NCBI RefSeq assembly: GCF_023078275.1
Contig: NC_062982.1
Coordinates: 10,242,880-10,306,879 of the forward strand
Origin: Leguminivora glycinivorella
Lineage: Eukaryota > Arthropoda > Insecta > Lepidoptera > Tortricidae
DNA length: 64,000 nucleotides
Reading direction: 5' to 3'
In this document: piece by piece, positions 23,943-34,725 of the stretch
How positions within the stretch are numbered: position 1 is the stretch's first letter
Layout of the letters: each line of letters opens with the position of its first letter
Program-made: the position numbers and the translations under genes
The notes under the pieces: model-generated
The model's input: the letters and a program-made list of their open reading frames with translations, nothing else
The model's database searches: none
What the model was told of the DNA's origin: nothing

Positions 23943-24465
23943 ATTAACATTTAATTAAATTTGTTAATTTCAATATATTGTAATCTGCAGGGTTATTGAC
24001 ATTGAGCCAGACGAACGTGCTGTTCTATACTAGTATCGAGTTCAAGATCGCCGTCAATTCGTTGTTTTTGCTGTTTGCATGACAAGAAAATATTTAAAAC
24101 TTTCTTAAATTTTCTTAAAACTACGACCGTTTCATGAGATTAATGTTTTTTTTAAAATTTCTTTTAATACTCAAAAGTTAGAGACACTGTTTTACAGTAT
24201 AACAGAAAACAATTGTACCTAACACGTATTGATATTGATAACTACTATAACTAGATATAAAATTATTAGGTAAGATATGAAATGATTAAAATTGATTGCA
24301 CCAGCGCAGCGTTCACATAGTTTACTGAAAATTCGTCAAGTCCGTTGCATAGCTCACCCTTTGGGCAGTACTTTTATAATAGTGTAATGTTCACGTTATT
24401 TTGCAACCCCTTAATTGCTAAGAGTGTCACTGCAGATTTAGCTGATTTCCTCATCCAATTGCCTC

Positions 24466-24512
24466 AGCCAATCTGTGTAAGAATGTCCTATAATATTTAT
24501 TTATTTCTTTAT
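24466..24512 (+). mobile_element. SINE 3' tail fragment
   Basis: 'cagccaatctgtgtaagaat' + 'gtcctataatatttattt' equals the tail of the SINE at 5806-6064. Only the last 45 bases are present. Confidence 0.65.
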
Positions 24513-25492
24513 GTTATTATTTGGTTAGCCCTCTTGGGAATGCAAGCGTGAATTTGTGTATGTATAAGTACTTTTCCTTGAATAGGTACTCTTATCTCCA
24601 CACTTCACAAGATGCCTATTATTGCAATATCGGTAACATTCGATATTATCTGCGAGTTCGACGACCGCTCTTATCGAGCTATTCATTGAGCTCCTTAAGT
24701 TACGATACAACTAAACAGTACTAATGCCTGTGCAAATATCATCGGCGTTCTTATGGTGATGGTAGTTACCCACGTGATACCTTAGTACCTAGCAAAAGGC
24801 CTAGAAACTTAGAAAGGTTTCGGGAAACTTTCGTGAAGAATGCAGGTTAAAGAGCCAAAACTATTGTTACCTAGCTATGTCAAAAACTAGCTCTAGATAA
24901 GATATGGATCGGATTCATCGAATAAAAACGACATATTTATATCCGATTTGTATTGTATTCAGAGGCAAAGTTTGACTTGTAGGTATATAAGTTCGAATCA
25001 GGTTGTAGTAAGAGCTGCATGCGGCTCGCGAATACTCGTGGTTTACCCATTCCTGCACTACACTAGGTCTAAGTTAAGTGGGCAGCGATTTTTATGGCAC
25101 AATTCGGAAGTGTTGTATTAAACGTCAAATTGTAATGACGTTCATGAACACTTTTGCAGTCTTTATCAAATTCAGTGCCAACTAAACTTACGTCAAATAC
25201 TGTATTCGAATACAAAAACATGCTCAAGCTGTTGTTGAAATCTTTTTTCATTATTTCGACCGTGAATATTAATTCTGTTTACTGCAGAGTTTTAGCTAAG
25301 TAGGTATGTTAACAATTAGGCACGTGTAGATGTGTAGGTATTACTTGCTGGCTTTTTCTCTAAGACACAATGAATGTTTTCTCAGTTATGCTTTCACTCT
25401 GAAACTGAAGAAGTGTTGTAACATAGAATAATTAAATTCAAATTCACATTTTGTTGAATTGTTTTGCAACATATGTAAAGTTTGGTAAGTTT

Positions 25493-26483
25493 AAAGCCCC
25501 ATTTAGATGGTACGAGTTTCTCGCCCGTTTTGGTCGAGAAACTCGTATGACATTATCGTATGCGATAATCGCCTGGCGATTATCGTACGAAAACGTTTAC
25601 ATTCGTGCGAGAAATAAAAACTCGCATACGAGTATCGTATGCGATACTCGCCAGGCGATTATCGCCAGGCGAAATAGTTTAGACGGAGAGTTGAATTTTC
25701 GGGAGATATTTCCATAACATTTCTCGACTCGTCTAAACCGGTTCTCGTATGACATTTCTTCTCGAACGTGCGATTATCGCACGAATCGGAGCGAACCGAT
25801 TTTCATGCGAGTTTTGCCTGTCAACTTGCGTGCATAGTTGCTAATTAATTAATTTTAAACACATATATTATATGCTTTTTTATAATATTGGATATAATTT
25901 ACTTTGGATTTATTTGAATTTAAGTTTAATAGTACCCAATAATATTAAAAATACTATAAATTATTTATGACGGTCTAAATAATAATTATATAATAGGGAA
26001 AATAATGAATTCGACCGTAGCGTTACCTAGCTAATAAAATCTTGGTTGCGATACTTGCGATTAGGTTTAGGATATAATTGAACATAAAATATAGATAATA
26101 TTTTTTTTAAATGACAGCTATACCCCATATGGGGTAAAATGCCAGTAAACATTAACTCTATAATAATGATAATGATAACCTTAATTTATTTTTGGTTTTA
26201 TGAGTTACTGAAAGTTAGCTATAAATATAAAAATACCATGATTTACATGATTTTTGTTTCTAGGTAAAGAGAATTATTTCGACTGAGTAGCGCATAAACT
26301 CGTATACGATTCTCGCATACGTGTTTTGTTTACACGGAGACATACAAACATCAAAGGCGAGGCGATTATCGCCTCCTCGAGTGCGATATCGTACGCATAG
26401 TTTACATGATACGATATTTTTTCTCGTACTTCGATAATCGTACGTTTGAGGCGAGAAACTCGTACCATCTAAATGGGGCTTAA
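25493..26483. mobile_element. 990-bp element with long inverted termini and CGATAATCG motifs
   Basis: Near-perfect inverted termini of about 33 bp (AAGCCCCATTTAGATGGTAC, then GAGTTTCTCGCC) lie 930 bp apart. The subterminal regions are packed with short palindromes such as CGATAATCGCC / GGCGATTATCG and variants of CTCGTATGCG. The central 400 bp are plain A/T-rich sequence without an open frame. It looks like a non-autonomous DNA transposon with repetitive transposase-binding-like subtermini. Confidence 0.75.
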
Positions 26484-26512
26484 TGCGACATTTTTGTGCA
26501 AAATATGGTATA

Positions 26513-26982
26513 ATCTTATACTTTTAAACGAGCAATTCTTGTATATTTATTTACACTGACGATCTCGGAAACCGCTCTAACGATTTCGCTGAAATTTGTT
26601 ATGTGGGGGTTTTTGGGGGTGAAAAATTGGTCTAACTTATCCTTAGGTCCCGGAAAACGCGAATTTTCGAGTTTTCATGCGTTTTTCTTCGCGCGCCATC
26701 TCGTGTGCAGTAGTTGTACTGTTAAGACAGAATTCTTTCGGTCGATGTAAGTACTATTTATTGCAAACACTAGATGGCGACACAGGTCAAGGCTAAAACG
26801 AATAGAAAAATACACTATTTGAGTTTTTGTGGCGAAATGCGCACCATCTCGTGTGGAGTAGTTGTGTTGTTAAGGCTGAGATTTCTTTCGCTCGATGTAG
26901 GTACTATTCATTTTTGAACTAGATGGCGACACATGTCTAGGATACGAAACAGAACCGAGCGAAGCTCGGTCGCCCAGATATT
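26513..26982 (+). mobile_element. Helitron-like dispersed element, copy B
   Basis: Almost base-for-base the same as copy A (9089-9587), differing mainly by a shorter ATTT microsatellite and a few substitutions. Same terminal hairpin CCGAGCGAAGCTCGG. The high similarity suggests recent amplification. Confidence 0.75.
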
Positions 26983-27007
26983 AGTTGATATTTAGTAAGA
27001 AATTATT

Positions 27008-27166
27008 ACACTTAACACAGCAAAAGGGAGTGTACAAGCTTCTAACGGGTTGGCAACGTGCATGTGACACTCCTTGAGTTGCAGGCGTTTGTAGGTTACG
27101 GTGACCGCTTTCCATCAGGCGGACCGTATGCTTGTTTGCCACCGACGTAGTATAAAAAAACAATGT
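27008..27166 (-). repeat. dispersed repeat, LINE 3'-end type, reverse copy
   Basis: Reverse-orientation copy of the 1612-1745 module, containing 'ggttacggtgaccgctttcc' and 'gcttgtttgccaccgacgta' and ending in an A-rich tail at about 27,160. Confidence 0.65.
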
Positions 27167-27358
27167 AGAGTTACGTAAAAGTTCATAAAATCCTTCATAA
27201 TAAGTCGTAAGCTAACATGGGATAAGATTGAAGGGTTTTTTCTTTAGGGGTACCTATGAAGAAAAATGATCCGTATAACGTAGCACTACGGTGGCTTTCC
27301 ATCTTAGTCCGTAAGAAAAATCCTATAATGTTATCCCGTGTTACTAACATAAAAATGT

Positions 27359-27580
27359 GTTTTCCCCTCACTACCTCGTAAACACGGGTTTTATCCTTTA
27401 ATGCTAGCGGGTAAAAACGCATTTTATCCACTAGTGAATAAAGTAATTTGACCATGAATATAAGTCAAATTTTCTGCTTTAAAATTGATAAAAGTGTGTG
27501 AATCTAGTCACGAAGATGATTTAGCACCTGTGGAACTACTGGAAGCAGTTGTAATTTCCTAGCTATAGTGAGGGGAAAAT
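27359..27580 (-). mobile_element. MITE with TTTTCCCCTCACTA ends, copy 2
   Basis: Inverted-orientation relative of 23,694-23,942, with the same TTTTCCCCTCACTA termini and interior. Slightly shorter. Confidence 0.75.
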
Positions 27581-27816
27581 ATGTTTTCTTTACATTTTCT
27601 TTAACTCGTGATTATTTTATATCGTTATTGTTTTTATGGTATGTTATCAATTAGGTCTGTTATCAATGCTATTATCGTAATAATCCATCCAGACACAGAA
27701 TGCAGTTGTCTGCAAATATTTACTGATTATATTAATCTGCAAACAAACAACTAAGAACTTTTTAAAAGACAGCTTTACATTGTCTCTTGAGAATAAGGAT
27801 GCTCTAATAGGTTATT

Positions 27817-28150
27817 CGTATAAAGATGTGAACAAATTTCGTCCTTATGATAAGCGACAATGCCTACCTTACCTACCAATGGTACCTTTTACTTGAGATC
27901 GTCACATATTTTCCTCCATTCTTCTCTACATATCTCGGTACCTCAACACTTACTTGATTCCGACGCATTTGGCTTAAATCAATAAAATGTCGTATAAAGA
28001 TGTGAACTAATTTCGTCCTTATGATAAGCGACAATGTGGTACCTTTTACTTGAGATCGTCATATCGTTTCCTCCATTATTCTTTACATATTTCGGTACCT
28101 CAACACTTAGGTACTTGATTCGACGCATTTGGCTTAAATCAATAAAATGT
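27817..28150 (+). repeat. tandem duplication, 174 + 160 bp
   Basis: 27,817-27,990 and 27,991-28,150 both run from 'cgtataaagatgtgaac' to 'cttaaatcaataaaatgt'. The first copy has an extra 'cctaccttacctaccaa'-type segment of about 16 bases. No coding content is recognised. Confidence 0.85.
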
Positions 28151-28404
28151 AAAGACAAAACCTTGACGACATTTGTCCTTTCGTCAATGCAATTATGCAT
28201 TCACTTATTTTTTTTAATAAAAAAAAAACAGTTTATGTTTACTTTAGTATTATTAGCTAGTATTATCAGGTACCTCGATAGACTATCAGGTAGGATGTTA
28301 AGGGTTATCGCGGCCTTGAATGCTTTCACTCTTGTAATCTGTCACCTTGGTCGGCAGTAGGTAGTCCATGAAAGACATTGTTGTCACATCACGTGTCGCT
28401 ATTT

Positions 28405-28580
28405 AACAACAAGACAACGTGTGATTCGGCTACCTAGTCAACGTCACAATCGCTTATGCTTCGCTACTACTAGCTAGCTCTCCCTCACTCTTCTGCAGTG
28501 GCGCGACAGAGCCAGACTGCGTTACAATTTTGATCGCCAGGCAGCGTCACCGATTGTCACTTCGGCTAGGCCGCCAAGCC
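28405..28580. repeat. diverged relative of the 157-bp MITE-like unit
   Basis: Contains 'gtggcgcgacagagccaga' and CACTTCGGCTAGGCCGCC, resembling the order of motifs in 17,836-17,995 but with many changes. Confidence 0.4.
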
Positions 28581-29299
28581 GGCAGTTTGTTATGACTATA
28601 CTTCGTTTCTTTTAAGATTAGAATTATCTGTCAAACGGGTAAACAAAGAAGCAGTGGTCGTAGACCTTCCTTCTTCGATTTCGGCCGATACCACTGATTT
28701 CTTGGAACTTATGTACATAGTATTATAAATTCCAAGGTGTAGGCGACTTTTAGTAAAAAAAAAGTCGTGTAGGGTCCAATAGGTACATTCCACGATTCTT
28801 CTCTTTCCGAACTGACTATATTTGTTGATGTGTCACTTACTTTTTGAGAATATTTACTCATGTCAGTTTGTTTTTCTCTTTTATATATTTTAAGTTTCTT
28901 ATAAACAAGAATTCAAGTTTAATTTGGCATGCGTTCGTTTTTGCATACGTTCTTGAATTGATCGCTTTCATCGCGTTCATCGCTTTATCCTAAATGATTC
29001 TTGAACGCTAAAAGCAGTGCGTATCAGCTATCTTCTTTGAAATGTAATAAAACTGTACTAATCGTACGTCATTGCACAGACAATGACGTCAAGATTCATC
29101 GGATATTTTTGGACATTCCAGAGACGTTCGTCAGGTCACAGTTGCAGTACGTCATAAAGTAGACTACGAATATAAAAATAAAAACAATACGCTTCTTTTT
29201 GAGCGGTCGTGTAAAAAGCAAAGCCTTGTAAGCTCTTGTTAAGTACAGTTTAGTTACCTACTAAGTTGTGATTGTTAGGTACTTATTTAAACATAACAC

Positions 29300-29960
29300 T
29301 TTCGATTAAATGTCGCGCCCAACGTTGATAAACGGGCTTCTGTCTGCAACGAAGACCATCCTCCGCCCCTCGGTAATAATATATTGAAGATGCTCTTTAT
29401 TATTTATGGTCGATAACGAGTGGCGTTGTTCACTGAAGGCTCGGAGCGGTGACCGCGCTCTGATTGGATAATAGCCCGGCGTGCTCGAGGCAGCATCACG
29501 GGACCGGCCCTGTCCTATTCATAGCATCTAGATCGTTTTGTGACCGTCTCCATTTGGTGCATCCACATGCTTGGCAAACAAACACAACACGAACGTATAG
29601 GTGTTTGACTGTTTTTTTTTCGGTGTTTGCTCGTGATCGGGATCGGTGATGGTTTTTTGCGCAAATGCATGGGTATTCAGCAAACTGGCAGTTTTGTCAT
29701 GCGTGGGGATGCCGTTTATGTTTGGCACGTGATTGTTGTTTATGGCAAACACTAGACGTGTGGAGCTGCTATTAAAGTGACGTCGGCGTCCGCTTGTTTT
29801 TGGCACCGATTTGCATTCGAGGTGACTAATGTAGGTTTGGAACTAATTGACGCTTGCATTTGTCCCAACGAGCCCCAATAAACATCGTGGGTCCCGCGCA
29901 GTTTCCATAACAATCATACGACCGTGTTTGCGTTCACCCAACATGTGATATTGACGCCAA
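29300..29960. other. relatively GC-rich unique block
   Basis: Higher GC than its surroundings, with no repeat match in the window, and includes 'ctcggagcggtgaccgcgct' followed by GATTGG (an inverted CCAAT). It could be an intronic promoter or enhancer of the Gbs-76A-like gene. No exon with matching phase was recognised. Confidence 0.25.
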
Positions 29961-30844
29961 TTTAATTTCGCTCGGTTAATTTAGTTCAATTTTGAAGATT
30001 GCAACAATAAATTTATTTGACGTTTTAAAACGACAGACGTCATGACTTTTATGAGGTGGCAACACAACAATAGAGACAAACTAAAAGCACAGAATACATA
30101 TTAGTACAAGCTAAAAGGTACAATCGACTCATGAATTTCACATGTTAAACTTTCAGTACTTATGTCCCGGATTTGTAAGTTCACATTTTTGACACATTTG
30201 TTTTGAAGTATGTTGCGATGTGGCTAAGACGTATCGTTTGCCAAATCTAACGATTAATTTCGAATTGGTTGAATCGATTAGGCCCTATGTACAAGGAGGC
30301 GCTTAAACAAATATACGATTTCTATCAACTTACTGAAATATATATTTAAAATTTAATTAGGTTGCGCGAGTTTACGTTTTGTGGACGCTATCATGTGTCA
30401 AAAAGAGGTTCTTATAGCTCTGGGACAATAGCCCATTGCATTCTCATTTATATACTTACTTATGCCACCCATTGAGTAGATAGGAAAAGAGTCATGTTAA
30501 GAGATAAATGAAAATAGGCAACTATTCAGGTCCTCCTCATCCTGATGTTAAAGCACGATGAAATAAAACTTCCTTACGGCAAAACCCACAAACTGGTATA
30601 TCTAGCCTGTATAAGAATATCTGACCTAGCAATGACTTTGTTTTCGCGATGTGTTTTTCTCTTTATCTATACTTTTATCGTTATGTAAGCACACTATTAG
30701 GTGGATGCTCTACAATACGATTTGACATTCGGAAATATGACCTAAGTAATACCTAAATAGTAAAGGTGTAGGTTTATCGCAGTATTCATGCAAAATTTGT
30801 TCATACATGTAGGATAACATTTATATTTGTATATGACCTCATAG

Positions 30845-31065
30845 TATTCTCATTTATTTATTCACATGAACAAATTTACATAATTATACAAACTAAGACT
30901 ACCTAAGCATAAAACTTAATAAATAAATAAATATATCTAAAATATGCCCTTGAGGCATTATACTATGCTGGCACCATTTCCTCCCTATATCGCAATGCTG
31001 ATACGTTGTGCGAGGGTATCGCCAGCTCTTCTCTCTCACTATTGTGTGAACCAGAAGGCTAGTAC
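30845..31065 (-). repeat. LINE 3'-region fragment
   Basis: Shares 'atatgcccttgaggcatta', 'catttcctccctatatcgca' and 'atacgttgtgcgaggg' with the right edge of the window (63,745-64,000). An (AATA)n run lies at about 30,920. Dispersed, non-coding. Confidence 0.6.
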
Positions 31066-31377
31066 ATAATTGGCGCGAGAGTATGTCGCCGCGAGATATA
31101 CCCGTCCTTGTGATGCTTCGATTTCAGTGTAAAACTTGTGCATGCTGGCGTAGGTACTCCATAGACCTAGAGCTTCAAGTGACCAAGTAGGTAAGCTACG
31201 TAGGTGTAGGTAGATGGCAGTAGTGTAAAGTTAGGTCATGGCTGGACGACCTAGATATTGCGGGTTCGTCGACTTATTGTACACGCTTGGCCTTCGGCCC
31301 AAATCTGCAGGGCGAGTACTTACGGAAACCGTGGTGACCTTAATTGTGTGAAAATCTATGTGTACTTTCAAGTGGTT

Positions 31378-31569
31378 AGATAAATAAATAAATATTGGGG
31401 ACACCTTACACAGATCAACTTAGCCCCAAACTAAGCAAAGCTTGTACTATGGGAGCTAAGCGACGATATACATACTTAAATAGATAAATACATACTTATA
31501 TACGTAGAAAATATCCATGATTCAGGAACAAATATATATCTGTGCTCATCACACAATAAATGCCCTTAA
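31378..31569 (-). mobile_element. SINE, reverse copy lacking the tRNA head
   Basis: Reverse orientation of the SINE body: 'gtgctcatcacacaataaat' next to TGCCCTTA, then 'cttagccccaaactaagcaa' and 'tattggggacacct'. It stops where the tRNA-like head would begin. The 'gtgtaagtgtcccca' variant tail matches the 59.1-kb copy rather than the 6.0-kb copy. Confidence 0.75.
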
Positions 31570-33096
31570 TGCAAATATTACAATGTTTAGGATAACTATT
31601 GATATACACGTACACAACGTGTAGCAAGTATAGCATTTAGTACTAAAATAGTTGAATATTTCGTACATAACTATCATATTTTTGATAAGAAATTTCTTAA
31701 AAAAGGCATTTTTTTATAAAGATTTATTGAATTCCAATTAATTTTTTTCGATTTCCATGTTGAATGTCTACTATTGTCATGTTTCAACTCACACTGTTCT
31801 AATATAGGACTCACACAAGAACATCATTCGTTATAAAAATAATATCAATCGCTAAAATGCAGTTATCATCGATAAATGATAATTACATTAGAAATGAAGT
31901 GTAGAAAAAACTAGAAAAGGACGTGACAATTGACATCAATTCCAATAAGTACTTAATAGATAATAAAATCAATTTCTCTCCCTATGCGTCACTATGCCAA
32001 TAAATAATTCGATAAAGTGCTTGTGACTGTTAGTAAGAAATAATTGAATAAGTACCTACCAGATATTTTAATTTCAGATATCGTCTAGTGTTCACTTGTT
32101 TTGTGAACGTGATCAGGGTCATGTTCAAAAGTTTAACCCACGCCACGGCGCATTTAATTATAGTGTAGATTTGTACAATGTTATTTTTGTTTCATGAGTG
32201 CATGTCTTCATGACGTGACTATCTTAATCACAGTGTATATTTGCTGTTACACAAAACACTCAGGCTGAATATAGCGAAACCGTGTAATTTCGTTATCTTA
32301 TCGGGGTCGTTCACTCTTGACATTCAACTTTTGTGCTTGTGGTATTTACGGTTGTTCTCACTATGCTATCAATTTCGCGGTTTGTCATCGATCTAAAGAC
32401 GCTTGTACTCATTCTGAAAGGAAATACAATTTGATATCAATACCAGTTCTCGCGCACTGATATAAAAGTGTTACTATAGATCTTACTGAATGCATTCTAT
32501 AGTATGCTGCAAGCATGATGTGCCGCTGGTGCATAAAGATTGAAATCAAATTGCCATCATAATTCACGATACTGAATATGTGCAAGTGAGCCACATTTTC
32601 ATTGAAGTTAGTGAGCATGCCGTAGCACTAATCCGCTACGGTTGCGTAGGATTAGCGTAGGCAGGCTACGCCCTCTACAGAATAAATGGCTGAAGACCTG
32701 CTGCAGTATAGTAACCGTCGCGTATTTCCTGTCTTATCTGCCGCCGTTTATTTATGTTTTGGCACGGACACTCGCCATTGTATAAGTCGCTTGCGTTTGC
32801 AATGGCACGACCGCACGACTAAAACTCCTGAATAAGTTCGGTGTCACACAGATTAATTTATACAGAAAGTATTAACATAACATTTTAAGTACTTACTAAA
32901 TAATTCCCATAAAATCTAAATTTAAGTTGTGAATATGACCCTGTTTAAAGAAAAGTTAGAAGATTTAATTTTAATTGTATCATTTATCTTTTACGTGTTT
33001 CTGTTTCCAAAATACAAAGTAAGCCCTCCGCTGTAAAAAAATATTTCCAATTGTTTGTCCCCAGTGAACTAATGTTATGTTGTTTGTTGATTTCAG
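31570..33096. other. repeat-poor end of intron 1
   Basis: Little repeat content. A small GC-richer patch (about 32,635-32,840) precedes the large exon by 300 bp and could hold regulatory sequence. Nothing coding is supported. Confidence 0.4.
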
Positions 33097-34725
33097 AGTC
33101 AGATGAACGGTGAGCACGGCGGGTCGCAGTGCGGTCTGACGTCGCTGCTGCCGATGTCGTGCCGCGGGCGCGCGGCGGCGTTCGCGCGCGACCTGCACTC
33201 GCGCCTGCGCAACCTCGGCGCGCACGACGCCGACGAGAGCAGCTGGCTCGCCAAGGAGAACGGCGCGCCGCTCCGGCACCCCAACCCCGCGCAGCGCGAC
33301 CTCGATACCTTTTACGACTTCGAGCTAGAATGCGAGAGCCCCTCCAGCCCCGTCGACGAGTTCTGCCCGCCCTTAAACGACCGCTCGCCTACCGACGACG
33401 AACCCCCTTTCTACGATGTCGACGGTGAACCGGAACCCGCGGAACAGACCAAATTGATCCCCGAAAAGAAAAGAAATGGCTTCAAATTCTCCACAGCTTT
33501 TTACTCGGAGGGGTCTCCCGTAAAAGTACAGCCGGTCGCGCGTGAAAATGGCACTGCCGACAAAAAACTGTTTTCCCCGATCACATTTGAGGGCTGCGCG
33601 CGACATAACAGTTATGATGAAATAGACTGCGTCGTCAGGCCCTCCACATTGGAAACAGATAGATTAAGTCTTCCCACATTTAACAGTACGACCATAGACA
33701 GTGATTCGGAATTTGAATCAGCAAAAAGCGAACCGTCCGAATGTGTCGATGAAGTATTCTCGAATGAAAAACGACCAACAAACGATGTCTCGGCAGTCTT
33801 GGAAACGTTATCTCTTACGGAAGTCGAGCCTATTGAAGAGGAAGCAGTAGTAGAACAAAATGAAGAAATTAAAGAAAATCACATCAATGTAGAAAGTAAT
33901 GAAACATTAGAAATAGTGACCAGTGAAGTCGCCGATGATAAAGAATTGTCCCCGGCACCAGAAATTGAGCCGTCCCTTCTTAACGCAGAAACAATCGATG
34001 AAGAGGAGCACGAAGAAACAGACGACAGACCACAGAGGGTGCGACGATGCTCGTCTCTGAAAACCGGTAAAACACCACCCGGTACACCGGGGCGGAAGAA
34101 GATCGTGCGCTTCGCCGACGTTTTGGGTCTCGATTTAGCGGACGTCAAAACGTTTATGGACGAGATTCCCGTCATTCCAAAGTCGGCGTACGACGACCTG
34201 ACGGGATGCGACGTGGCCAGCTCGCCGCCCGCGCGGCCGCCGCCGCGGCTCGGCGCGCTCACGCTCGTGCCGCTGTTCGTGCTGCCGCGCGACGTCACCG
34301 ACAAGCTGGAAATACAGAACGTGTGCCTGGAGAGTGCTCGGGTGTGTGACGGCGTCCACGTGACGATCTGCGGCTCGGTCCGCGTGCGGAATCTGGACTT
34401 CAACAAGACAGTGCACGTTCGGTATACGATGAACAAATGGAAAACGTACACGGACCTGCAGGCGAATTACGTGCAGGGCTCGTGCGACGGGTTCTCGGAC
34501 CGCTTCCAGTTCGTGCTGTACGCGCCGTGCATATTGTCCGGGCAGCGCCTCGAGCTGGCGGTGCGCTTTCAGTGCAAGGGGCAGCAGTTCTGGGACAACA
34601 ACTGCGGCGCGAACTACTGCTTCGACTGCCTGGCGCTGGGCGCGCTGGCGCCGGCGGCGCCGTCGTCGCCGCCGCATAGCACGCCGCTACACCCGCAGGT
34701 GGAGTGGCACCCGTCCTTCTACTGA
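33097..34725 (+). CDS. Gbs-76A: Gbs-76A-like PP1 glycogen-targeting subunit, terminal exon
   Basis: Encodes 542 residues of a protein phosphatase 1 regulatory subunit 3-type protein, which by family knowledge brings PP1 to glycogen to act on glycogen synthase and phosphorylase. The acceptor TTTCAG precedes AGT at 33,097. Visible features: an acidic, low-complexity N-terminal half; then KKIVRFADVLGLDLADVK with the PP1-docking RVxF-type core (V and F near residues 356 and 358 if exon 1 is included) and the typical following FMDEIP/PKSAYDDL; then a CBM21 domain from LEIQNVCLESARV, with WKTY, to FWDNNCGANYCFDC, carrying the glycogen-binding WDNN...NY motif. Both ends of the exon are strongly GC-rich with GC-ending codons, while 33,480-34,080 is AT-richer. 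The VRFAD...DEIP context favours Gbs-76A over Gbs-70E, from memory of the families. No transmembrane segment. Confidence 0.92.
   Translation, partial: SQMNGEHGGSQCGLTSLLPMSCRGRAAAFARDLHSRLRNLGAHDADESSWLAKENGAPLRHPNPAQRDLDTFYDFELECESPSSPVDEFCPPLNDRSPTDDEPPFYDVDGEPEPAEQTKLIPEKKRNGFKFSTAFYSEGSPVKVQPVARENGTADKKLFSPITFEGCARHNSYDEIDCVVRPSTLETDRLSLPTFNSTTIDSDSEFESAKSEPSECVDEVFSNEKRPTNDVSAVLETLSLTEVEPIEEEAVVEQNEEIKENHINVESNETLEIVTSEVADDKELSPAPEIEPSLLNAETIDEEEHEETDDRPQRVRRCSSLKTGKTPPGTPGRKKIVRFADVLGLDLADVKTFMDEIPVIPKSAYDDLTGCDVASSPPARPPPRLGALTLVPLFVLPRDVTDKLEIQNVCLESARVCDGVHVTICGSVRVRNLDFNKTVHVRYTMNKWKTYTDLQANYVQGSCDGFSDRFQFVLYAPCILSGQRLELAVRFQCKGQQFWDNNCGANYCFDCLALGALAPAAPSSPPHSTPLHPQVEWHPSFY

Larger units (their letters stand above)
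11024..33096 (+). other. Gbs-76A: intron 1 of the Gbs-76A-like gene
   Basis: Inferred intron between donor GTAACA at 11,024 and acceptor TTGATTTCAG at 33,096. It holds only repeats and unassigned AT-rich sequence: MITEs, a 121-bp tandem array, Helitron-like copies, SINE fragments, a 990-bp long-TIR element and a tandem duplication. Repeat-free portions with no recognised feature include 14,010-15,047, 22,100-23,500, 23,945-25,490, 28,600-30,840 and 31,570-33,090. Confidence 0.5.

Noticed and set aside
32684..32830. Short frame beginning MAEDLLQYSNRR as an alternative first exon
   Set aside because: Ends at a stop without an in-frame donor that matches the phase of the large exon; no homology recognised.
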